From: Ailanthus altissimus
Lineage: Eukaryota > Streptophyta > Magnoliopsida > Sapindales > Simaroubaceae
Direction of reading: 5' to 3'
DNA length: 64,000 nt
Assembly: GCA_946807835.1 (NCBI GenBank)
Contig: OX327700.1
Span: 28,060,001-28,124,000, forward strand
A program made the translations under genes and the position numbers. Below the pieces are notes generated by a model. The model worked only from the letters and a program-made list of their open reading frames with translations. It had not been told where the DNA came from and searched no databases. This document shows, piece by piece, positions 45,901-56,055 of this stretch; the first letter of the stretch is position 1, and each line of letters starts with the position of its first letter.

Positions 45901-48900
45901 ACTCTCACTTGTTCTAGTGTCATTCATGATGATATTTTAATATCCATTGACTCTACGTGTTTCTTAAACACTTTTAAGAGTTAAGGATTTAAAAAGCGGG
46001 TCCACTATAATCTGTAAAGATGTTTCCTAGATTTTTATATATCTCCATTAGCAAAGATACTTTTAGGTATATGGTATCTCGGCTTGAACAATTACCCCGT
46101 TGATGTTTTCATTATAATGTGATAGGATTCATTGAGCTTAGAACTTATTGTGAGCTCTGCAACTAACTTGAATATCCACAGAAATTCCTTTGTAGGCTTC
46201 TCAAGCTGCAACATTTTCTACCTTTATGGTAGAACCAAATGTGGATATTTGAATTGCACTTATGCTATAAGTTTTGGTACCGTTGAAAAGAACCACGTAA
46301 TCAGATATAGATTCTCTATCATTCAGATCAGATTAGAAGTTTGATTCTACATATCCTCTCATTTGTAAGAAGCTTTCTCTATAAATAAGAAACTTATCCT
46401 TCATACCTCTCAGGTATAACTTGGATATGTTTTATGACCATTCAATGGTCGTTACCTAGATTAAACTGATGCCGGCTCATAACACTTACAGTCATCATAA
46501 TACAAGACTCGTATATAACATATACATCAAGCTACCTCTGGCTGATGTATATTATTTATTAGACACTCTAACTTTTTCATTTTCTACTTGATGACACTTC
46601 TTTTTAGAAAGATAAACGCCATATCTGAAAGATACATTAACTATTTTATAGTTATTAAAATTGTACCTTTACAGGACTTAGTCTATGTACGAAGATTTAG
46701 AGAGTCCTATCTACTTCCTAACTCTATTTGTATAATGCCTTATACCCAGTATACAGGAAGCATCTATCAAATCTTTTATGAAGATGTTCTTACTCAGTTA
46801 ACTCTTAACTGACTAACTTGCTCATACCATTGTCGTTGTGACTGACGATGAGTATGTTTATATATATAGAGAATTAAAAAGATAATTTATGCTCTCACTA
46901 TCTTTTCTGAACACACATGTTTTCCCTTCATTCTTAATGAAATCAGATTAACTGATTACCTTATCAAAATGAAGAGTTTAGCATACTACAATATCAAACA
47001 AAAATTCGAATTAACTTTAGCATGTTTATTGGTAAAAGGTTTCCTCATAATTGATTTCAAACCGTTAAAGGTAACCTTTTACGTCAATGGGGCTTTTAAA
47101 GACTCTTACCTGCTTTTGGGCCCACACTTCTGTGCGTAAACTCTTTTACAACCAATAAGAACGATGCCTATATAAATCACAACCAGTCCTAAACTTGATT
47201 GTCATGCTTAAAGTTAATTTTGAATTTTCTGACATCTTGTCAATTTCCTTAAACGATGTCTAATATAGTTTAACTATAAGTCATAGGATCATTTTTCTTC
47301 AACTAAGAAAAACATCCAAAACACCTTCTAGGTATGTAATATACCTAATAGGTAGCCTTCATATCCTTATCTGACCTACGGAAAAGTGTGTTAAAAGTAT
47401 TTAATTCAATTGATCTTTAGGTTCCATTTTCGATTCATAGAACTAATATCCTATGAAATATTTGGGATATCTTTTGAACTAATACTTGTACCCTTTGGGT
47501 CCATATTCTATTGTGCAACCCTTTATGCAAATAGAATGACCCTAAATCTTAATATACTTTAAGATTCTGTTTCCTTCCAGTCCATATCTCATATGTAGTA
47601 GAATGAACATTTTGATGATGGAACTTTATTCAATAAAGGGGTAACAGTTTCTATAGCATAACCCTTTAGATATTTTAGAAGATCGATAAACCTTAATATC
47701 AATGGGACTATATCTAATAAAGTCTGATTTTTATATACTTCAAAACATATTTATGTTAAGAAGTATATGGAGAATTATATTAAGCTAGAATCTCATTCTC
47801 TTTTAAATAATTCGTGAATTTACTGCTTATGTATAAACAGCCTCGATCTAATCAAAAATTGTTCCATATACATATAGGTATATTTCATTTACTTATAGTC
47901 GAAATTCTTTGAACACTTTAAAATTGTCAACCTATATTTTTCTAAAAACACATGTCTGTATCATGACATATCACGATAAAGACATTGAAGTATTGAAACT
48001 TACCAGTGGCAGTATGTATTAGTTTTAATAAATCAGTGGCCCGATGTCCAGCACTTATAAAAAAGGATTTAGTTAATTTTCCTTGAATATGAGATTTATA
48101 AACTAGATAAGGTTCTATGGTCAAATCAAGTATTTGAACATCCTTAACCAGATAGGATAGTCATCCTATAGCTATTTAATATAATCACTTATGCCATAAT
48201 TCATAATTATTAAAAAAATTTGAACTATTATTTATTTTGTTCACTTAGACATTTTTATGCATTTTTATTATTAATCTAATGTTGCTTAAAACATGCAACA
48301 TCTTGTAGATGTGAGAAGAACATGCGATATCTCATATCCCTATACTTCTACACATCATTGCATATGAAATGTCAATGATTGATAAATAGATATCTAAGAG
48401 GTTTATCCTTTCTAAGTTAAAGGTTCTTGAATAATAACTCTTATTATTTTAAACCTCATTAATAATGGAAACACTTTCCATTGTGAATTATTCTCTATAT
48501 TTGTTATAGATATATAAAATAAATTTCAAATAAAGCATTCTACTACTTGTACATCTCATGTGCATATACTCTCACTGAAGATCATTAGATAGGTTATGAT
48601 ATATGATTTGACTTTCAAATTATTCTTAGTCTTTTTCTGATAATCTTCCGTCTTTTCTCAAGAGACATTATCAGAAACACCTTTTATATTATCTATTGAT
48701 CTATTATATATTAGAGAATTTTTTTTTATTAATCTAGAACAATTCTTAGATATATAAGCAAGTATACTAGAAACATTCTATTGATCTATTATGTGCTTAA
48801 TCAAGTATACTAATGGGTTCCTCATAGTCTTCTTATCTCTATAAGTTACTAATCTTATCACTATAAGATAAAATTAGAGATGTTTAACGGAATATTTTTA

Positions 48901-49046
48901 ATCATTAATTAATAACGCTTTAGATCATGAATATAACTTTGATACATTTTTTAATCTAAAAACACACTCTCACTGCTTTACATAATCCTTTAATCTCTCA
49001 AAAAGGAAAACGAAAATTTAAACGTTTTAAACTTTACAGTGAGAAG
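45901..49046 (-). pseudogene. Heavily decayed pol of copia-5
   Basis: RNase H end near 46030-45960 (IIVDPLFKSLTLKS resembles the IADPLTK...L motif), integrase N-terminal region near 48215-47990 (LWHK, then YLVYKSHIQGKLTKSFF ... ATDLLKLIHT, matching CIxCIKGKQT...LLEIIHT). Everything between is shredded by stops and small indels. Open frames on the plus strand here are chance. Confidence 0.62.
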
Positions 49047-50343
49047 TGGACCCTATTGGCATTTTACCCCAGCCTCACGCTATAGCAATATTGGCATTTG
49101 TAAACCCAAAAGGTAGACAACTCTTGTCAATTGCATCTCTTACAACTCTTACCACTGATCCTAAATACACATTATCCTCACGCTGTAGCAATATTGGATA
49201 AGAGTATTCCAAATTAACTTGTCAATAATCAAATATATGTTATTAGTATTACCTTTACGCTGTAGCAATATTGGGTAATACAATCGCATATATTTGCCTC
49301 ATTTTATGTTTAACCAGTATAGCCTGAATCACCCCGACCAATCCCTCACGTTGTAGCAATATTAGAACTGATCGAAATTACCCGTCTAATACCGTATTGA
49401 CAAGACGAATCATTGTATAATATTATCTTATAATATAATACTATTCAATCTGATTAAGAGAGATTTTAATTTTAATTATTATTTTATTAATTAATATTTA
49501 TTTGAAATTAATAATAATAATAAATTTTTGCATCTTATACGAATCTAATTCATAATTAGTATAGTTATTTACAGCACAACTAACCCCAAACCAATAGGGC
49601 TCCCATTATGATTAATAATGTAAATAAATGATTTGTTATTTTAATACAATAATATAACAATTATAAATGTATTAAATATACTTCACTTGAAAAAATTTGC
49701 AAATAGAAGTACTATGTTTGAAATTACCAGCGTTAGAAATTGAATGTTATAACATTATACAATATAATGCTCCAAAAAAACTTTTTATGTTTGTCTTCAA
49801 CCTAAAACGTCCTGGGTTTCTAACTAATAAATGCTCCGGTGTTAAACACCTTAACGCCTCTGGGTTCATCATTAAGAATGCCTCTGCGTTTATCACTTAT
49901 AACGCCCCGACGTTTAACACATAAAAGCCTCGATTTTAAACATTTTAGCGCCCCGGTGTTATTTCCATCCAACGCCCCAGCGTTATATAATAAACGCTCC
50001 CGCGTTAAGCAAATAAAGCTGCTGCGTTATATGATGAACGCTGCAGCATTCCTGTTAATACATGAACGCCCCAGCGTTAGTTTCTTAACGCCGCGGCATT
50101 TTTTGACAAAAACTATTTTTCCTATACTTTAAACACTTCAAAATGCAATTTTTACTATTTCTAGGCATACTAAACATTTTATATAACACTTCAACATCCC
50201 AGAAACACAATATGATCATCATCATGTTTAAACACCATACATCACCATGTTGAAATTTAAACATCATCAAGTTGTTTAAATATACAACATCAACATGTAA
50301 ACATATTCAACAACAAGAATTATCATATACTCAATTTAACATA
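49047..50343 (-). other. Long non-coding leader of copia-5 with two repeat types
   Basis: From the gag side to the primer site: four copies of (T/C)CACGCTGTAGCAATATT at about 49077, 49178, 49255 and 49347; an A/T-rich stretch; then the 13-unit mini-palindrome array at 49804-50100. A leader of about 1.3 kb is long for copia elements. No gag frame is seen in it. Confidence 0.6.
49804..50100. repeat. Array of 13 mini-palindromes AACGC-N4-GCGTT
   Basis: Units start near 49804, 49830, 49853, 49877, 49901, 49923, 49947, 49971, 49993, 50014, 50037, 50065 and 50087, so spacing is 21-28 bases. The best copies read AACGCCCCAGCGTT (49971, 50065); others vary mostly inside the CCCC loop or at one stem base. 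Spacers are A/T-rich and not conserved. Confidence 0.85.
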
Positions 50344-50354
50344 CTCTGATACCA
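50344..50354 (-). other. Primer binding site of copia-5
   Basis: TGGTATCAGAG on the minus strand, two bases from the LTR end (CACCAACA). Exact match to the initiator tRNA-Met complement used by copia elements. Confidence 0.85.
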
Positions 50355-50356
50355 TT

Positions 50357-50507
50357 TGTTGGTGATCGAGTGTGTGACATACGAGTGTATACATAATTTC
50401 ATTAAACTACTACACGCAGCAGAAGCATGTTACAAATACACCCAATGAAAGTAACTTTACAAATTCTTCAAGTCTTCCAACAATTCAAGTGAAGAGCTCA
50501 CATTGAA
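50357..50507 (-). repeat. Remnant of the 5' LTR of copia-5
   Basis: Matches 42952 onward from TGTTGGTGATCGAGTGTGTG to GAAGAGCTCAC.TTGAA, with about 125 bp deleted inside, then breaks off into copia-4 pol sequence. Confidence 0.85.
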
Positions 50508-50940
50508 CGCATGAGCAACTAAGTCTGCTTGTGCATAGCTGATTGATGGGTTAATTATTCTTCCTAGCCTATCTTTGGTTAACTGGTACTCTTCAAGTTC
50601 CATCTCAGGAGTCCTACATTTTTGGGTGGACTTTGAGGAACTCGTCAATGTTCTTGGTTCATCTTCAAGAATCTCATTGTTGAAGTGCTAATCTGAGGGC
50701 ATATCAGATCTACTATCAGGCTCCACTTCAACTTCTATTAACACGAATACTGAGTCTTCCTTGGGCACATGTTCTTCCTTCTCATCTTCTTAAGAGGCTT
50801 TCAACATGGTCGTCTCATCGAAAGTCACGTCACGGCTTATGATACTCTTTGGTGGTATCAACTCTTTACATCACACCTTATATCCTTTTACTCCTTCGGG
50901 ATACCCTATGAATATCCCTTTGATAGCTTTAGGTTATAAT
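50508..50940 (-). pseudogene. copia-4 pol: end of integrase and linker to RT
   Basis: The minus strand reads KAIKGIFIGYPEGVKGYKV (the integrase C-terminal GY motif), IISRDVTFDE, an acidic stretch, then EEYQLTKDRLGRIINPSISY and ADLVAHAFN, the segment that precedes the RT domain in copia elements. It is cut off at 50508 by copia-5 and at 50940 by a solo LTR. Confidence 0.85.
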
Positions 50941-53012
50941 TGTTGAGTATTGATTATTCTAGAGTGCATGCATGTGGGATATGTTCATCATACAAAATAT
51001 ACATATCTCACACGTATACTAGCACAGCGGAAGATTAAAAATTATATAATAAATACGTATTTATATATAATTAATCAAATTAATTACAGAATCGAGAAAT
51101 ATCACCTTTAAAGCCTTTGAATTAAATTTTTAGAATCCACATGAAATAAACTTATTGACAATTCTAATAATCAACTTAGATGGGTTTGATTAGCTAGAAT
51201 AGCAGTATAATCTAACAATTATTTAACACTTAAACTAATTAAATTAACTTTTAATCTAATTAAATTAATTTATTTTATCTTTTGTTCAACTCTTGAACAA
51301 TTAAAACAAATTTATTTTAATTATTACATTTAGTAACCAATTGTATTTATTTTGATGTTTCTAACACTTAAATACAAAACAAAGAATTTTAATTTCTTAA
51401 ATTGAAATGACCACCAAAATTACAAAATCAAAAAACTTATGAATTTTGAATTTCATTTCACTATATATTCTAATGCATTAATTTCAAATTAATTTGAATT
51501 TCATTTGCATTTAATTTAACTATTCACTTAATCAAAGTTAACATTTAACTTTAATTAAGTTAAATTAACTTAACCCTTAAGTTAAATTAACTTAACCCTT
51601 AAGTTAACAAATATCCAACTAACCTAACCCTAATGTTAACTCTTAACCCTAGTTAGACTAACATTTATTTAATAATAAAAATAAAATATCTAGATATTTA
51701 TATAACCTAATCATTGTTAATAATTGACCATGTGTTAAGTTAAACATAAAATATCTTTTAACCTAACCGTTTGGTTAATAATTAACCATGGTTAAGTTAA
51801 ATTTTTATTTAATTATTATTTAAATAAAGATCTTGATTATTTTAAGTAAAATTACCATTATACCCTTACTAGGTTACCAAGTTAACCCAAAGTCGATCCT
51901 ACCATAACCATATACTTTAGTTAACTCAATCTTAGTAATTTGCTGTATTTTATATTGTATACTGCTTAAGTATACAACAAGTACATTTTATATTGGGACT
52001 CTCTAGGTCCATACCCGATTCATCAAATGAAACTATTTCATAAGTTCCTAAACAATGCCCCACACATACACGTCACGAATATTACAAATCAGCGCATCAG
52101 ACTATATATTGAGGTCATAATGTATACATATAATTCTTTCATCACTTATACCTTGGATGTACCGGGATATAGATCAACACTGTTAAATCCCTATTTGCTT
52201 ATCCATGAACTTATCTCTAGATTCGTATTTCGATAAACAATATACGCAAACACTTTTATGATATTTTTAACTCTGTGGGAAAATACTTTCTTGGGTTTAT
52301 ATTTGTGGTCATAAGACTTTATGAAATACAATCAAAGTATGGTGGATCACTCATAAGCCCACCGTGAAGCTCAAGTCAAAGGACCACAAATACTACTCAA
52401 CTCGAGAGGACATTCCTTTGACGGCTTCATAGGATATCTATTAGGGTCCTCATGAGTCTGTTCAGTATCCAGTCCTGACTGAATACCCGCATGCCTATAC
52501 AAGCTCTAAGCTCATGGTCAGCTAAGAACAACCATATGAACCAGTCAGATATAAACATACACTGATTTATATAATAGTGATTCACCGATAAACCCGCATT
52601 AGTGAACATAGATCAAGAACATCATGTTTGAGACATACTTACACAATGGTATTTTCTAGCATCTATTGCAACTTTTTGCAATTATGTTATTATTAGTATA
52701 CTCTCAGGTCTTTATCCCATTATAGACAAGGTTCTAACTCTTTAGACCTCACTGACTTTTATAACCTGCTAATTCTTAACAGTGCTAATTCTTAATATTT
52801 ATAACTCTCAGCATTACTAACTCTTAGCATTGGTCTGAACTCCTTTAGACCAGATCTGAACTACTTCAGATCATACAATATTTGTAGTGTTACAAGCATT
52901 ATACCTTATAATTATAATATTAATAATTTTTATTTGAAATATTTATTATATAAATATTAAACAATTAATATTCATACAAAATTGGAATAGCATGTAAGCA
53001 CCATTTCCAACA
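50941..53012 (-). mobile_element. Solo LTR (2.07 kb) of the long-LTR copia family inside copia-4 integrase
   Basis: Runs TGTTGAG...TTCCAACA and splits the integrase frame between GCPVFVHVKEG (right side) and KAIKGIFIGYPEG (left side). Family blocks shared with 33476-35796 and 42952-45900 include ATTGGGACTCTCTAGGTCCA and TGCCCCACACATACACG. The double stem-loop is at 52831-52872. The target duplication is unclear (ATAAT left, AAAAA or AAAAT right). Confidence 0.8.
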
Positions 53013-54974
53013 AAAAATTTCCCTCCTTAACATGGACAAAGACAGGGCAACCAAAAATTCTGAGGTGGTCATACTTAAAAGGGTTGCCCATCAATTTCTC
53101 TTCTAGTGTCTTGAAGTCAATTGTTGAGGAAAGACTTCTATTAATCAAATAAGCTGCAGTTACTACAGCTTTTTTCTAAAATACCTTGGACATGTTCACA
53201 TTGATAAGAATGCAACTAAACCTTTCAAGTACGGTCCTATTCATCCTCTCATCTACATCATTCTATTGGGGTGTTGATCTCACTGTTCTATGCCTTACAA
53301 TCTCATACTTGGCACAAAATCCATCAAACTCTCTATTGCAAAACTCGATGCCATTTTTAGTTCTTAACCTCTTTACTCTTTTGCTATTCTGATTATCAAC
53401 AAGAACCTTCCAAGTCTTAAATATATCAAAGACTTGATCTTTGTTCTTTTACATATAGACCCACAGTTTCCTTAAATAGTCATCAATTAAACTGAGAAAA
53501 TACCTATCTTTACCACGAGTATCTATCTAAGGAGGTCCCTAAAGATTCGAGTATATGTAGTCAAGATTCTCCTTAGTCTTATGCCCGCCGGTACTAAACC
53601 TCACCCTATGTGCTTTTCCAAGCACACAATGTTCATAAAACTCTAATGGCTGGAATCTATCCTCACCAAACACCTTTTGACTAAATAACTCATTCAGATT
53701 TCTCTCTCCTATGTGTGCTAGTCTAAGATGTCACAACTTAGTTTGCATATTATCATCATCATCTACAGAGAATAATGCAGAACCACTTATAACTTCACCC
53801 TTAAGTACATAAATACCTTTGTGCTTCTCTTCTCTCATTACCACCATGAAACCCTTCAATACTCTTAAAACTCATCTGTCAATCCTGATAGAACACTTAT
53901 TCTGGTCTAAAGTCTCTAGTGAGATCAAGTTTCTCTTAATATTAGAAACATACCTAACTTCTGTCAACTCTCTCGCTTGCTCATCATGTAGCCTAAGTTT
54001 AATACTATCAATTCTCATCATCTAACAAGCAATATCATTACCCATTAACACCTTACTATCACTAATGGGTTAAAATTTATAAACTAAGACTTATGCGGGC
54101 ACATGCAAAATGAACAACCAGAATCAAGAACCCAATGTTCAGTATTCTTACCATCAGTAGCGACTAGAGTCTCTATACTGTCGTAGCTATCATCATAGAC
54201 AAGTGCAACATCCGCTTTCTTCTTGCCTTGTGCTTTCTTTTCCGAACAGTTCTTTATGAAGTACCCCTATTTCTTGCAGCAATAGCAGTTCCTAAGAGTT
54301 ATGGACTTCGATCTTGAGCTCTTTTTTTTTCTTCCATCTCTATATAAGGGCCTTCCTCCAATAGATAATCTTTCTACATTGCCCTCAATCTACTTTTCTA
54401 ATAGCTTTGAGTTTGATGATGATTTCACATCGCTCATCGTTAAACTCTCTTTGCCGTAACAAAGTGTATCAACAAAGCTCTCATAACTCTTGAGAAGTGA
54501 ACTCAGTAGGATAATCGCCCTATCTTCATCTTCTATCTTGATGTTGATAGACTCAAGATCAAAAATGATCTTGTTGAAGGCGTTTATATGATCTTTCATC
54601 CGTGTCCTATCTGTCATGGACAACTGATATAGTTTTTTCTTTATATGCAATCTATTGGCCAACGACTTCTACATATAATGGGAGTCAAGCTTCTTTTAAA
54701 GACCAATCGTTGTCATCTTACCTGCTACCTTCCTCAGTACTTCATCGCTCAATGACAGAACGATTGTACTGTGAGCTTTTTCTTGAATATCTCTTCTTTC
54801 TGCTTCAGCCTTAGATGGTTCTGACGTCTTCTCTTCTTCACTAGATGGAGCTGTAATCTCATCTAATGTCGAGCCTAATTGTTGGCTCACCAATAGCGTC
54901 TTAACCTTCATCTTCCACAGATTAAAGTCATTCGTCCCCTTGAAATTCTCTACCTCATACTTAAGTGTGGCCAT
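53013..54974 (-). pseudogene. copia-4 gag, protease and integrase, broken
   Basis: Gag starts at ATG 54974 (MATLKYEVENFKGTNDFNLW) and after a frameshift continues 54662-54390 (LYQLSMTDRTRMKDHINAF, ESLTMSDV). The zinc knuckle (C.YCCKK.GYFIKNC-like) is near 54280, the protease VLDSGCSF near 54120, pre-integrase and zinc finger (CEHCVLGKAHRVRF) near 53610, and the integrase core (LRTKNGIEF, YLINRSLSSTIDF) from about 53380 to 53150, ending at GCPVFVHVKEG near 53035. Stops and single-base shifts recur. Confidence 0.88.
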
Positions 54975-54986
54975 GTCTGTTTAGAA

Positions 54987-55002
54987 CCAAGCTCTGATAC
55001 TA
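54987..55002 (-). other. Primer binding site of copia-4
   Basis: TAGTATCAGAGCTTGG on the minus strand, three bases from the LTR end. Matches the initiator tRNA-Met complement except for A in place of G at the second position. Confidence 0.82.
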
Positions 55003-55005
55003 GTT

Positions 55006-55662
55006 TGTTGAAGTAAAAGCAATCAAACAAACAAATATCCAAGTAATATTATGTAGAAACAAGTAATTATGAATCTAGAGAGAGAAAGGTAGAAGAAACA
55101 ACACACAGAATTTACATGGTTCGGTAACTTGCCTACGTCTACTGCGGATCAAGATCACACTCTCTTATTATTGAATCTCAAGGCACTCACAAAGTATGTC
55201 TTTTACAAGAAAGACTCACAAAGAAAACACATTCTCTTACAAACATGGGGTTTCTCTAACTAAGAATCACAAAGTAAGCTATGATCACAAAGATATCACT
55301 CTCTTCTATTTACAAGCCAATAGAGAGCCTTTATATAAGCTTTAAAATAATTTAAGTTAACCTTAAATGTTTAGGGGTCATTTTAGGGAGTCCTGAAGTA
55401 AGTGGGAGTCAAAATCAATTCTAGAAACTCTTTTCCTCGTGTTGGGCATCGTAGTGTTGGAATAACTCGCTTGAGCGCCACGACTCTAGGCACCTGGAGC
55501 TCTAGCGCCAGGTGCCGTCTATAACACTGCGGTGCCTATGCCCAGGTACCGCCACTTACATCTTTTACCTCCTTTTACGTCCGTCTTCAATTCTCACATA
55601 CTTAACACACTTAACTTGTTATTTAAATTATATCTTAATAATTTTTAATTAATTTTTTCATA
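55006..55662 (-). repeat. 5' LTR of copia-4
   Basis: 657 bp, matching the split left LTR. Its GC-rich part contains a stem GGCACCTGG (55489-55497) with CCAGGTGCC (55508-55516), at the place where the left LTR has a different palindrome. Confidence 0.9.
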
Positions 55663-55886
55663 TCCTCCCTATAAAAATAGAGAAAAATAGAGGCTTTCTT
55701 CTATATTTATTAATTGTTCAGATAGACACAAATGTTGTTATTACATTAACCTTGGTGATCGTGAGTGCAAATAAATTAGAGAATCTCCATCTCCGAACCC
55801 AAAGAAGCGTAGATCAGTACTCCACTAATAGCAATCATTTGTTGCGAAAAAAAAAATGGATGAGTATAGCCATGGTTAATTGGGGT
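55663..55886. other. Host flank right of copia-4
   Basis: Short A/T-rich flank between the outer LTR and the transporter relic. Begins with TCCTC, the likely target duplication of copia-4. No gene. Confidence 0.5.
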
Positions 55887-56055
55887 CTATATTTTCTTTT
55901 CATAATTTTCCTTAGGATTCTTCAATTCTAATTCAGAGGCAGCCAAGGGATCGTTGAACTCATCGTCAGTGATACCGCAAATTCGCCTAAGCATTGCTCG
56001 TGCACCTCCCTTGTCCCCTTTTTCTATCCCGGAGCTTGGGAAGTTGGTAAGAAAA
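55887..56055 (-). pseudogene. Relic of a hexose/H+ symporter (STP family)
   Basis: The minus strand encodes GIEKGDKGGARAMLRRICG, then ITDDEFNDPLAASELELKN. This follows the loop after transmembrane helix 6 of plant sugar transport proteins, where the family reads roughly IERG..eeAk..LRRIRG..dVd.EFnDLvaASE (described from memory as a pattern). Only about 50 residues of a protein of about 520 remain; neighbouring exons and membrane helices are not seen. The fragment has conserved exon-like coding but lacks the conserved Val-Asp-Glu spacing. Retained on the flank of the retroelement block, so the rest may have been lost during rearrangement. Confidence 0.6.

Larger units (their letters stand above)
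42952..50507 (-). mobile_element. copia-5: nested copia element with very long LTR, 5' LTR truncated
   Basis: 3' LTR 42952-45900 (TGTTGG...CCAACA) and the start of the 5' LTR 50357-50507 match; the rest of the 5' LTR is gone. The polypurine tract AACAAGTGAGAGT touches the 3' LTR at 45901 and the perfect primer site TGGTATCAGAG is at 50344-50354. Pol scraps between are in copia order. It sits within the pol gene of copia-4 and its arrival or later loss removed the RT core there. The lineage is uncertain. Confidence 0.82.
32603..55662 (-). mobile_element. copia-4: outer Ty1/copia element carrying nested insertions (about 23 kb)
   Basis: Homologous LTRs lie 22 kb apart: 32603-33102 plus 36714-36905 on the left (split), and 55006-55662 on the right. 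The primer site (54987-55002) and gag (from 54974) adjoin the right LTR; RNase H and the purine tract (AATGAGGAGATT, 36905-36917) adjoin the left one, as required for one minus-strand element. TCCTC occurs on both outer sides (32596-32600, two bases from the LTR; and 55663-55667), a likely target duplication. Nested pieces occupy 33103-36713, 37841-50507 and 50941-53012. The reverse-transcriptase core is absent. Gag and pol style is Tork/Tnt1-like. Confidence 0.85.

Noticed and set aside
46132..46812. Plus-strand frames in the copia-5 internal region
   Set aside because: The element is coded on the minus strand; these have no family and lie over decayed pol.
49804..50100. CRISPR-like array of regularly spaced palindromic repeats
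   Set aside because: Repeats are 14 bases and variable, spacers are about 10 bases, there are no cas genes, and the setting is the leader of a plant retrotransposon.
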